Assembly: GCF_009833965.1 (NCBI RefSeq)
Contig: NZ_CP047165.1
Span: forward strand, 1,922,001-1,986,000
Reading direction: 5' to 3'
Origin: Pelistega ratti
GTDB lineage: Bacteria > Pseudomonadota > Gammaproteobacteria > Burkholderiales > Burkholderiaceae_B
DNA: 64,000 bases
The position numbers were made by a program, and so were the translations under genes. Shown piece after piece: positions 48,852 through 58,121 of this stretch. Positions within the stretch are counted from its first letter, which is position 1; each line of letters starts with the position of its first letter. The notes beneath the pieces are model-generated. The model was not told the origin of the DNA. It saw only the letters and a list, made by a program, of their open reading frames with translations, and did no database searches.

Positions 48852-49943
48852 ATGTCAGCAACTCTCAATTCAACACATATTCTTGAACAATTAAAAGTTA
48901 TCAAAGATCCTTTAATTGGAGAAGTCATTGGTCATAACATTAAAGCCAGTGATATTCATATTACGGGTACATCAGTGGCTATTCAGTTTGACTTAGGTTA
49001 TTACCTTAGTACAGAAGAACAGCAAGATATACAGAAACAATGTATTGAATGTTTATCACCTTTAGGCATCAGTCAAGTCAATGTCAGTTTTATAGGTGGT
49101 GTACAAATACATAAAGTTCAAGATGGTTTAAAACCAATTGAAACGATTAAAAATATTATTGCGGTTGCCTCTGGTAAGGGGGGAGTCGGTAAAAGTACGA
49201 CTTCAGTTAATTTGGCCGTTGCTTTAGCTCAATCAGGTGCGAGAGTGGGTATATTGGATGCGGATATTTATGGCCCATCCCAACCCTTACTATTAGGGGT
49301 TAAAGGTAAGCCAGAACTCAATGCAAAACAACATATGATTCCACCTAAAGCACATGGTGTTTGGGTCAATTCGTTTGGTTTTTTAGTAGAAGAAAATCGT
49401 GCTGCTATCTGGCGTGGTCCTATGGTTGTACAGGCAATGAATCAATTATTGAGTTTAACTGAATGGCCTGATTTAGATTATCTCATTGTCGATATGCCAC
49501 CAGGGACAGGGGATATTGCATTAAGTCTTGCCCAGAAAGTACCCGTAGTAGGGGCTGTGATTGTAACAACCCCTCAGGATATTGCGCTGCTAGATGTCCG
49601 TAAGGGAGTGTCTATGTTCCAAACGGTCAATGTTCCTGTCTTAGGAATTGTGGAAAATATGAGTGTTCATATTTGTAGCCAATGTGGTCATGCTGAACAT
49701 ATTTTTGGTCAGGATGGGGGTAAAGCATTAGCAGAAAGCCAATCTATTGATTATTTAGGTGGTTTGCCCCTAGATATTAAAGTACGTGAACAGTCTGATG
49801 GTGGCGTACCTATTGTTGCAGCAGATCCTCAATCAAAAATTAGCCTTATTTATCGACAAATGGCTCGTCGATTAGCGTTGAATATTGCATCTTTACAAAA
49901 GGATACTACCCATAAATTCCCACCCATTGTCATAAAGCGTTAA
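48852..49943 (+). CDS. Mrp/ApbC family iron-sulfur cluster carrier ATPase
   Basis: A 363-residue P-loop NTPase that holds and transfers Fe-S clusters. An N-terminal MIP18-like domain (about 1-85) precedes the deviant Walker A ASGKGGVGKSTT (about 106-117). DADIYGPSQP and VDMPPGTGDIALSL are conserved. The bridging cysteines are in CSQCGH near residue 276. It lies on the opposite strand to metG, an arrangement common in proteobacteria. Confidence 0.94.
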   Translation: MSATLNSTHILEQLKVIKDPLIGEVIGHNIKASDIHITGTSVAIQFDLGYYLSTEEQQDIQKQCIECLSPLGISQVNVSFIGGVQIHKVQDGLKPIETIKNIIAVASGKGGVGKSTTSVNLAVALAQSGARVGILDADIYGPSQPLLLGVKGKPELNAKQHMIPPKAHGVWVNSFGFLVEENRAAIWRGPMVVQAMNQLLSLTEWPDLDYLIVDMPPGTGDIALSLAQKVPVVGAVIVTTPQDIALLDVRKGVSMFQTVNVPVLGIVENMSVHICSQCGHAEHIFGQDGGKALAESQSIDYLGGLPLDIKVREQSDGGVPIVAADPQSKISLIYRQMARRLALNIASLQKDTTHKFPPIVIKR

Positions 49944-50008
49944 AATTAGGCATTACCTTGGTATAGTGATATACCACTGATTAAATGTTTACTTTTTATT
50001 GACTTTGA

Positions 50009-51820
50009 ATGCATACGCTTCGTCTCTTATTTTTTTTATGTTTATTTGGTGTGCCGATACTCTCATTGGCACAAGCAGCAGAGGAACTCCCTAAAAATGT
50101 AAAGCCTGAAGTGGTGATTGATCCGAGTGGTCTTTCACCCGATACGTTGGTTGCTGTACAGAAAGGTATTTCAGCGATTGTTCGTCAAGCAGATGATCAA
50201 GATGCTGGAGAAGCAGAAAGGATTCGCCGTAAAGGGCGGGATGCCGTTATTTCTGCTTTGGCAACCAAAGGTTACTTTTCCCCTGAAGTAACCTTAGAGG
50301 TAGGGGAAGATATTGGTGGTGATACATGGGATATTTCTATTGAGCCGGGTGAGGTATCTAAGGTTAGTTCTGTTAATAATATCTTTTTTGGTCGTATTAC
50401 CGAGCCAGCTTATACCGATAGGGTTGAGGCATTACGCCAGTCATGGGGATTACCTGTTGGTGAAGATTTTATTAATGAGAAATGGAGCAATTCCAAAACG
50501 GCTTTGCTAGATAAGACACAAGAAAAAGATTTTTATCTTGCCAGAATGACACAAACACAGGCAGTCGTCAATCCTGCGACAGCAACAGTAGAAACAACGA
50601 CTATTGTGGATAGTGGGCCAAGTGTGACATTAGGTCATGTGGAAGTAATTGGATTACGACGTGTACCACTTAGCTTAATTCACCGCTATATTCAATATAC
50701 TCCTGGTATTCGGTATGATCAGGATCAAATTGATGAATGGCAATCTAAACTTCAATCGACTAATTTTTTTAGGGGTGTTTTTATCCATCCCAAAATACCG
50801 AGTGGTGAAGCGATTTATTCAGAAGCAACGGCACAACTACCTTTGCAGGTGCGTGTAACAGAAGCACCAGCCAAAACGATTACAGGCTCTTTGGCGGTGG
50901 ATGATTCTGTCGGACTTCGGGCAGAGGCGGTTTATCATCATCAAGTGGTATGGGGTAAGCCTATTACTTTAGAAGCTGGTGCAGGGGCAGATATTGAAAC
51001 ACAGCGTGCATACCTTGATTTTTATTTACCCCCTAATCAAAATGGTTCGGTTGATAGCTTTGGGTTGATGTTACGCCATTCCGATATTAATGATGAAGAG
51101 GTTTATCGATTAGGGATTGGTTGGCGACGTAAGCGAGAGTTTAAATTAGACCCCAATAGCCGTGTTGAATTTGAAAATAGCTGGGCTGCGATGTTTAATT
51201 ATGATAGGGTAAGACGTAAAGATGATCCTTTACACCCTGATTTTATATTGCCAGCACCTGTATTAACTTATGATATTTTGCGCCGAGATGTGGATGATAA
51301 ATATAATCCTAGATCAGGTAATCTTATTGCTTTAGGTGTGGGTGTTGGTAGAAATCTTAATCAGCACAAAAATTTCTACCGAGCAGCAGCAAGAACACAA
51401 GTATGGTTTCCTGTGGGTAAACGGGATATTATTACGGCAAGAGTCGAAGTGGGTAAAGTTTGGGCAGATGAAGATGCCTTATTCCCTGATGATTTTGGTT
51501 ATCGTACAGGGGGGGCAAGAACTATCCGTGGCTATAAGTATTATGGAATTGGTGATAGAGCAGGGCGTGCCATTATTGGTACAAGGGCTTTAGCCGTGGG
51601 TAGTGTTGAGTATATGCGCTACTTTAATGATACTTTGGGTATGGGCGTCTTTGTGGATGTGGGTGATGCTGCACCTTCTTTCCGAGAAATGAGTATGCAT
51701 ATAGGATATGGGGTAGGTGCTTTAATTAAAACACCTGTTGGCCCACTTAACTTAGATTTAGCTTACGGACAAAAAGATAGACGAATTCGTTTGCATTTTT
51801 CATTAGGGATTGCGTTTTAA
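50009..51820 (+). CDS. tamA: translocation and assembly module outer-membrane protein TamA
   Basis: A 603-residue Omp85-family protein. A signal peptide (LLFFLCLFGVPILSLAQA) is followed by POTRA domains (about 30-280) and a 16-strand barrel (about 290-603) ending in F. VRGYxxxxxG-type loop 6 motif is present as TIRGYKYYGIGD. It works with TamB to insert or assemble outer-membrane proteins, including autotransporters. The tamB ATG follows its stop without a gap. Confidence 0.93.
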   Translation: MHTLRLLFFLCLFGVPILSLAQAAEELPKNVKPEVVIDPSGLSPDTLVAVQKGISAIVRQADDQDAGEAERIRRKGRDAVISALATKGYFSPEVTLEVGEDIGGDTWDISIEPGEVSKVSSVNNIFFGRITEPAYTDRVEALRQSWGLPVGEDFINEKWSNSKTALLDKTQEKDFYLARMTQTQAVVNPATATVETTTIVDSGPSVTLGHVEVIGLRRVPLSLIHRYIQYTPGIRYDQDQIDEWQSKLQSTNFFRGVFIHPKIPSGEAIYSEATAQLPLQVRVTEAPAKTITGSLAVDDSVGLRAEAVYHHQVVWGKPITLEAGAGADIETQRAYLDFYLPPNQNGSVDSFGLMLRHSDINDEEVYRLGIGWRRKREFKLDPNSRVEFENSWAAMFNYDRVRRKDDPLHPDFILPAPVLTYDILRRDVDDKYNPRSGNLIALGVGVGRNLNQHKNFYRAAARTQVWFPVGKRDIITARVEVGKVWADEDALFPDDFGYRTGGARTIRGYKYYGIGDRAGRAIIGTRALAVGSVEYMRYFNDTLGMGVFVDVGDAAPSFREMSMHIGYGVGALIKTPVGPLNLDLAYGQKDRRIRLHFSLGIAF

Positions 51821-54800
51821 ATGAGTGGATTAACGCGAAGTTTAAAAATATTGGGAAAGTCGTTTTTTTTCCTTTTATTGTTATTGTTGCTTATTCTTAT
51901 TTGGATAATTAGTTCAGCATCAGGGACTAGCGTTTTATTCAAACATATCCTACCCCATGTGGGGATCCAAACTGAAAATGTACGTGGCTCACTTATGAGC
52001 GGAGTACAGGTTGAAAAGTTTGCTCTTAAACTATCATCTGTAGAAGTATATATTGATAATATTGATTTAAAAGTACAGTTGCAAGATTTATTAACGCGTA
52101 CAGTCTATGCTAAAAATCTAGCGGTAGATAATGTAGAGGTACGTTTATTACCGAGTACTGAGGCAAAAGAAACGGTGAGTAGTTCCTCAGATACTTTATT
52201 CCCTCAGTTACCTATTAATCTGAAAGCAGATAAGGTTGCGTTAGGTCATTTCTCTTTATTACAGGCTAATGCAGAGGCACTACCTATTACATTTTCTCAA
52301 TTAGAGGCAAATGATTTTGTGTGGAATCAGCAAGTTGCTAGGCTTGATTTAGTTAATTTAAATACACATCATAAAGAGGCAGATAGTCAGCTTAAAGGGT
52401 ATATTGAATTTAGTGATATTACACAAAATAATCTACCGTTAAATATACAGCTATCAACACAACATAGTACACAAAATCCACAATCTTTCCTTTGTATGAG
52501 TTTGCCAAAACCTGTTACAGAGATGTTAGATGATGCCAGTTGTGCTTTAGATCTACAAATCGTGGCAAAAGGTAATCTGGATGCATTAGATCTAACACTT
52601 GATGGAAATGGCAAGGATATCACGATACAGGGTCAAACTTTACTCAGTCTATCGGATATTATTCCTGTTCATACTTTGCAAGCGGATATTGCTATCCAGA
52701 ATGTTGCCAATATTAAGGCAAATGCACAGTTACAAAAGGATAGTACGGCTAATCGACAGTTAGTAGCGGATATTGTGGTTCGCCAAGCTAATTTAAATGG
52801 AGTCATGCCTAAGTCGCAGCTGAATGCGGATATTCATTTACAAGCAAATAGTCCTTCAACAACGCAATTAGATACCTTAAATACGCAGGTTAATATTCAT
52901 GATGGTAGTCTTTGGAATGGAGAAGTTACCAAGGGTACAGTAGATTTGGGGTTAGATTTTAAAGAAGTTTTTTCAGTAGAGAATGCACAAACTCTTTTAG
53001 AAAATCTTCATATTCATAAAGCAGATATTGATTTATCACTTGGGAAAAATACCCTTAAAACAGAGGGACGTTTAGGGCATGAAGATGATATATTTTCTTT
53101 GAAGGCTCAATTCCCTACACTATCCACTATTTATCAAGGTATTGGGGAGTCTGCATCCGCTGAGATATATGCCAAAGGGGCATTAAGCAAACATCAGTTA
53201 AATGCCACAGTAGGCTATACGCCCGGGAAAACACAAGATTTTGGGAGTGCTCCTATTACGGTAGTGCTAGAAATGCAAAATCGATTAAAAAATTTATTGC
53301 AAGATTTTCAATGGGATGCAGAGATTGTTGCATTAAATGCTCAACATAAAGATTATCGTTTAGACTTAGAAGATAATTTGGCATTGAGTTTTCAAACGGG
53401 AGATATGCTTAAATGGTCTCTAGGTAAGACTACTTTTTCACTACGCCCACCGCAAGGAAAAACGGCTAATATTGTCCATTATGCGTCTTCTCAGGAGGGG
53501 GATAGGATTACTTCTTCGGGAGAGGCTCAGAATATTACCTTTGAAAAGAGTATTTATAATGCCACTTGGGATATTCAGCAACAAGCGGACTTACAAGCAG
53601 GAATAACTATTCATCGACAAGGTGAGCAAACCTTAGGTTTACAAGCAAATCCATTGGCGAATATTCGTCAATTAGTCGTTAAGGCAAACTCAACAGGACA
53701 GCGTTATCATTTAACAGCAGAAGGAGAGGGGGAAAATACAGTTATCCATGCTATTGTAGATGCTAATATGGATAAACCATTAGTGCTTGATAAAGCTGAT
53801 TTTAATATTACCTTATCAGATGGTACCCAATTAGTGGGGAATGCAGTTATTCAACCTACTGAAAATCAGCAGGGGGATTTGATTGATATTGATCTTCAGG
53901 CTCAAAAATTGGTACTGAATAAATGGACAACAATCCCTTTAGTGTTTAACGGTAAGATTAAAGCGAATGCCCATCTTTCTCAACAGCAATCCTTGGTAGA
54001 TGTTAAGGTAAATGCTACTGTTGATGAGGGTAGTACATGGAATAAGCAAAAATTACAAGGAAAGATGGATGTTCTTATTAAACAAAAATCACCTGAAGTG
54101 CTTACTGCACAGCATTATGAGCCATCTGAAAAGTTGGTAACACGTTTTAATCCTAACCTTTATCATATTGAACAATTAGATACAGATATTCGTTTAGGGC
54201 AGTCTTTATTATTTACTAAAGGAAGTTTTGGGCAGGAGGGGGATACCTTATTGCTAGATGTTCAGTTGCCTAAATTTGCTGATATTGACCCCATATTAAA
54301 CGGAGGATTAATGGCAAAAGGAACGCTATCAGGATCTATGCAAAATCACCTAGTAGATGTATCAGCAGAGTATGCTCTAACAGGGCAAGTCAGTGCAAAA
54401 AGTAGTGATTTAATTCGAGCCAGTGTGAAAGCAGAGGGTGGTTGGCAGACCTTGTCTGATCAGAAAAATGGTTGGTCAGGGCGTATCCAAACACTTGATG
54501 GTAGTTATGAAGGTTATCAACTGAATCAACAAAAAACACTTGATTTAACCGTTATTCCGATGGGTGAAAATGATCTGCCAGAGTGGAAAGTGGGTGAAAC
54601 CATTTGGCGAGTTTACTTAACCCCTAAAGATTTTGTTGATATTCAGCAGCTTGGTTCTACAGGACAAAACGGTCAATGGACAACGAAAGGGGCTATCCAT
54701 GGTTTTGTATTTAATCAGCGCTTGATTGATACCTTAAACAAGTTTATGCAGGCAACAGAAAGTAATAACGGTATTGTTATTCGTAACCAACATAAAGTGT

Positions 54801-56467
54801 CTGTCCCTAATCTTGTTTTTGATGTGGATTGGGATTTGGCATTTAATAAAGCACTAAAAGGAACAGCAAATATTGTTCGGCGATCTGGGGATTTTATTGT
54901 TCCTCTCCAACAACAGCAACTGGTACTTGGTTTAGAAAACCTAGCTCTTCATTTAACCACAGAGCCTAAAGGGGCTGAAAATAGTCTTATTCATGCGCAA
55001 TTAATTGTGGATACTAAGGAAAAAGGAGATGCGCAGCTCACATTACAATCTATGCTGAAAGGGCTTAATCCTGACTTGAAAGGAGGGACACAACTCTCTG
55101 CTAAAGGGGGAATTAAGGATATTGCTTGGGCTTCTGTTTTTACGAATGATTTATTGTCTTTAGGGGGAGCGGTTAATTTTGATCTTGCATTAAAATCAAC
55201 ACCTCAAGGGAAATGGGTATCATCTGGTTTTTTAAATGGAGAGAAGTTAAGAATTGTTGAGGGTGAAAATGGTGTGCGTCTCTTAAATGGTACATTAGAA
55301 GCAAGTTTTCATGATTCAACTGTCCGTGTGAATAAGCTCCATTTCCCTGGTATTATTCGTGTTACACCAAATGAGTGGCGTACACGTCAATGGATTGAAG
55401 AAAATCCACCTGCTCAAAATGGTAGTCTTGATATTACTGCAGAATGGGATATTGATAAGTCAAAAGGTTTTGTAAAAACAGTGTTAGATCATTATCCTAT
55501 TGTACAGCGATCAGATCGTTTTGCCATGATGAGTGGGGCTGTGGATATGGATATTGATTTACCTAAAATTAAGTTGGATGGTAAAGTAACGGCTGATGCA
55601 GGTTGGGCAAGTATTGACATTAGTGAAACAGCGCCTAGTGTTGATGGTGATGTGATTGTTCTTAAACCAAATCAGGTGCAATTAGATGCAGCACAATCCA
55701 ATACGTCAAATCAATTAGATATGCGTTTAACCGTTGATTTAGGCCCTCGATTTTACCTAGTGGGTATGGGGCTAAACTCAGGGCTTATTGGAGCGATTAC
55801 ATTAGTACAGGAAAAGGGACGTTTAACGGCAGAGGGACAGTTTAGAACGCGTGGTGGTGCAATTGAGGCTTATGGTCAGCGACTACAAATTGCAAGAGGG
55901 GAAATTGATTTTAGTGGCAATATTGCTAACCCTTCTTTAAATATTGAGGCAATTAGACGAGGACAAGAGGTAGAGGCAGGCTTGCGTGTACAGGGAACTG
56001 CCAAGAAACCGAAGATTGTGCTTGTTTCTTATCCTGATGTAAGTGATGTAGAAAAGTTATCCTGGTTAATTATGGGGCGAGGGCCTGATAGTAGTGGGGC
56101 AGACTTGGCTTTACTTTTTTCTGTGGGTAGTTCATTAATTGGTGGTAATTCAGAACCTCTTTATAAGCGAGTGGGTATTGATGAGATTGGTGTTCGTTCG
56201 GGAGGGGTTGGTGATACGGATAATATTCTACCTGATAGAACGGTGGCAGATAGCACTGCCTATAAGGGATCTGATGAGGCGAATCAGCTTTTCTATGCGA
56301 CTAAAAAATTTGGTGAAAATTGGCGAGTGAGTGTAGAGCAAGCCTTGACAGGTACGGGTACGGTAGTTAGGGGTAGTTATAATCTGATGAAATATTTAAC
56401 GGTGGATTTAAAATTTGGTACGTTAAATGGTTTAGAGTTGGTGTATAGACGTATTTTTAAAGATTAA
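51821..56467 (+). CDS. tamB: translocation and assembly module inner-membrane protein TamB
   Basis: A 1548-residue AsmA-like envelope-spanning protein. One N-terminal membrane helix (about residues 15-32) anchors it; the bulk is repetitive beta structure forming a hydrophobic groove. The C-terminal DUF490/TamB domain (about 1200-1548) ends in the barrel-interacting region LTVDLKFGTLNGLELVYRRI. TamB-like proteins mediate phospholipid transport and help TamA. It is larger than E. coli TamB (1259 residues) but within the family range. The 221-bp repeat array begins just after its stop. Confidence 0.93.
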   Translation: MSGLTRSLKILGKSFFFLLLLLLLILIWIISSASGTSVLFKHILPHVGIQTENVRGSLMSGVQVEKFALKLSSVEVYIDNIDLKVQLQDLLTRTVYAKNLAVDNVEVRLLPSTEAKETVSSSSDTLFPQLPINLKADKVALGHFSLLQANAEALPITFSQLEANDFVWNQQVARLDLVNLNTHHKEADSQLKGYIEFSDITQNNLPLNIQLSTQHSTQNPQSFLCMSLPKPVTEMLDDASCALDLQIVAKGNLDALDLTLDGNGKDITIQGQTLLSLSDIIPVHTLQADIAIQNVANIKANAQLQKDSTANRQLVADIVVRQANLNGVMPKSQLNADIHLQANSPSTTQLDTLNTQVNIHDGSLWNGEVTKGTVDLGLDFKEVFSVENAQTLLENLHIHKADIDLSLGKNTLKTEGRLGHEDDIFSLKAQFPTLSTIYQGIGESASAEIYAKGALSKHQLNATVGYTPGKTQDFGSAPITVVLEMQNRLKNLLQDFQWDAEIVALNAQHKDYRLDLEDNLALSFQTGDMLKWSLGKTTFSLRPPQGKTANIVHYASSQEGDRITSSGEAQNITFEKSIYNATWDIQQQADLQAGITIHRQGEQTLGLQANPLANIRQLVVKANSTGQRYHLTAEGEGENTVIHAIVDANMDKPLVLDKADFNITLSDGTQLVGNAVIQPTENQQGDLIDIDLQAQKLVLNKWTTIPLVFNGKIKANAHLSQQQSLVDVKVNATVDEGSTWNKQKLQGKMDVLIKQKSPEVLTAQHYEPSEKLVTRFNPNLYHIEQLDTDIRLGQSLLFTKGSFGQEGDTLLLDVQLPKFADIDPILNGGLMAKGTLSGSMQNHLVDVSAEYALTGQVSAKSSDLIRASVKAEGGWQTLSDQKNGWSGRIQTLDGSYEGYQLNQQKTLDLTVIPMGENDLPEWKVGETIWRVYLTPKDFVDIQQLGSTGQNGQWTTKGAIHGFVFNQRLIDTLNKFMQATESNNGIVIRNQHKVSVPNLVFDVDWDLAFNKALKGTANIVRRSGDFIVPLQQQQLVLGLENLALHLTTEPKGAENSLIHAQLIVDTKEKGDAQLTLQSMLKGLNPDLKGGTQLSAKGGIKDIAWASVFTNDLLSLGGAVNFDLALKSTPQGKWVSSGFLNGEKLRIVEGENGVRLLNGTLEASFHDSTVRVNKLHFPGIIRVTPNEWRTRQWIEENPPAQNGSLDITAEWDIDKSKGFVKTVLDHYPIVQRSDRFAMMSGAVDMDIDLPKIKLDGKVTADAGWASIDISETAPSVDGDVIVLKPNQVQLDAAQSNTSNQLDMRLTVDLGPRFYLVGMGLNSGLIGAITLVQEKGRLTAEGQFRTRGGAIEAYGQRLQIARGEIDFSGNIANPSLNIEAIRRGQEVEAGLRVQGTAKKPKIVLVSYPDVSDVEKLSWLIMGRGPDSSGADLALLFSVGSSLIGGNSEPLYKRVGIDEIGVRSGGVGDTDNILPDRTVADSTAYKGSDEANQLFYATKKFGENWRVSVEQALTGTGTVVRGSYNLMKYLTVDLKFGTLNGLELVYRRIFKD

Positions 56468-56490
56468 TATAAAACTTGTTAAAGTTATAA

Positions 56491-57270
56491 GGTATTTGAG
56501 TAGCAACGTAAATGAAAGGCGGTAAAAGCACTGCAAATAGTGTTAAATCGCTCGAGCAGTTTCTCGCTTTGCTCGAAAAACTCGCTTAGTTAATCACTAT
56601 TTCTCCGTGCTTTTATAAAACCTTATTAAGGATAATTTGCATATCAAAAAATAGATAGATTTTAAAAAATAGTTTGATGACTTTTTATAAAAATTCGTTA
56701 AGGGTTATTAAGGTATTTGAGTAGCAACGTAAATGAAAGGCGATAAAAGCACTGCAAATAGTGTTAAGTCGCTCGAGCAGTTTCTCGCTTTGCTCGAAAA
56801 ACTCGCTTAGTTAATCACTATTTCTCCGTGCTTTTATAAAACCTTATTAAGGATAATTTGCATATCAAAAAATAGATAGATTTTAAAAAATAGTTTGATG
56901 ACTTTTTATAAAAATTCGTTAAGGGTTATTAAGGTATTTGAGTAGCAACGTAAATGAAAGGCGATAAAAGCACTGCAAATAGTGTTAAGTCGCTCGAGCA
57001 GTTTCTCGCTTTGCTCGAAAAACTCGCTTAGTTAATCACTATTTCTCCGTGCTTTTATAAAACCTTATTAAGGATAATTTGCATATCAAAAAATAGATAG
57101 ATTTTAAAAAATAGTTTGATGACTTTTTATAAAAATTCGTTAAGGGTTATTAAGGTATTTGAGTAGCAACGTAAATGAAAGGCGGTAAAAGCACTGCAAA
57201 TAGTGTTAAGTCGTTTGAGCAGTTCTTATGCTTTGCACCAGAAAATTTGCTTGGTTATCAGATATTTTTA
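56491..57270. repeat. 221-bp tandem repeat array, three full units and a diverged fourth
   Basis: The unit starts GGTATTTGAGTAGCAACGTA at 56491, 56712, 56933 and 57154, a strict 221-base period. Units 1-3 differ at only a few positions (GGCGG/GGCGA, TTAAATCG/TTAAGTCG). Unit 4 keeps about 60 bases, then diverges and fades out by about 57270. Each full unit carries a nested palindrome: in unit 1, AAAAGCAC (56524-56531) pairs with GTGCTTTT (56607-56614), AAATAGTG with CACTATTT, and TCGAGCA with TGCTCGA. No ORF crosses the array. Function unknown. Confidence 0.9.
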
Positions 57271-57393
57271 TGGATTTTTTATTTTTATGGATAATTACTC
57301 AATTAAAAATAGTATTGTTCTAATGCGTAATTTGTATTAAATATTCTATAATAGTTGGAATAGTTATTAGCACTTAGTAAATAGAGAGTGGAT

Positions 57394-57957
57394 ATGAGTA
57401 TTAAAAATGATCGTTGGATTCGTGAGCAAGCACAAAAGGGTATGATTGAGCCGTTTGAGCCTAACCAAGTACGCAGTATTAATGATAATAAAATTGTGAG
57501 TTATGGTACAAGTAGTTATGGTTATGATGTCCGTTGTGCGAGAGAATTTAAAATATTTACAAATATTAATTCTACGATTGTTGATCCTAAGCAATTTGAT
57601 GAAAAATCATTTATCGATTTTGAAGGGGATGTCTGCATTATTCCGCCTAATTCTTTTGCATTGGCCCGTACGGTTGAATATTTCCGTATTCCAAGAGATG
57701 TATTAACTATCTGTTTAGGCAAAAGCACTTATGCACGTTGCGGTATTATTGTGAATGTAACACCTTTAGAACCTGAGTGGGAAGGTCATGTTACCCTTGA
57801 GTTTTCTAATACAACACCGCTACCTGCTAAAATCTATGCTAATGAGGGATGTGCTCAGTTCTTATTCCTTGGTGGAAATGAAGTATGCGAGACTTCTTAT
57901 AAAGATCGTGGTGGTAAGTATCAAGGTCAGCAAGGTGTTACTTTACCACGGACATAA
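57394..57957 (+). CDS. dcd: dCTP deaminase
   Basis: A 187-residue trimeric enzyme converting dCTP to dUTP for thymidylate synthesis. [10 protein letters not shown] and the catalytic glutamate region [17 protein letters not shown] are signatures. I start at ATG 57394 ([11 protein letters not shown]), the usual N terminus in this group; a GTG six bases earlier is possible. A TATAAT at 57347-57352 could be its -10 box. Confidence 0.96.
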   Translation: MSIKNDRWIREQAQKGMIEPFEPNQVRSINDNKIVSYGTSSYGYDVRCAREFKIFTNINSTIVDPKQFDEKSFIDFEGDVCIIPPNSFALARTVEYFRIPRDVLTICLGKSTYARCGIIVNVTPLEPEWEGHVTLEFSNTTPLPAKIYANEGCAQFLFLGGNEVCETSYKDRGGKYQGQQGVTLPRT

Positions 57958-57995
57958 TCTAATCCTATTTTTAATCTTAGTGCAGATGATGAAAG

Positions 57996-58033
57996 GGTAC
58001 GCTTTTATACTTTTATAGCGTACCAATTTTTTG
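57996..58033 (+). terminator. rho-independent terminator of dcd
   Basis: GGTACGCT pairs with AGCGTACC around a 13-base loop and is followed by AATTTTTT. It lies 39 bases after the dcd stop and separates dcd from the decarboxylase gene. Confidence 0.7.
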
Positions 58034-58121
58034 CTGTGTATCATTTATTACTTATCGTAGCTTCATCATTATCGGTGGTGATGACTTATTAAAAATCCTA
58101 TTTCTTCGGAGGAAATAATAC

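Noticed and set aside
56491..57270. CRISPR array
   Set aside because: The period is 221 bp with almost identical whole units; there are no short repeats with variable spacers and no cas genes nearby.
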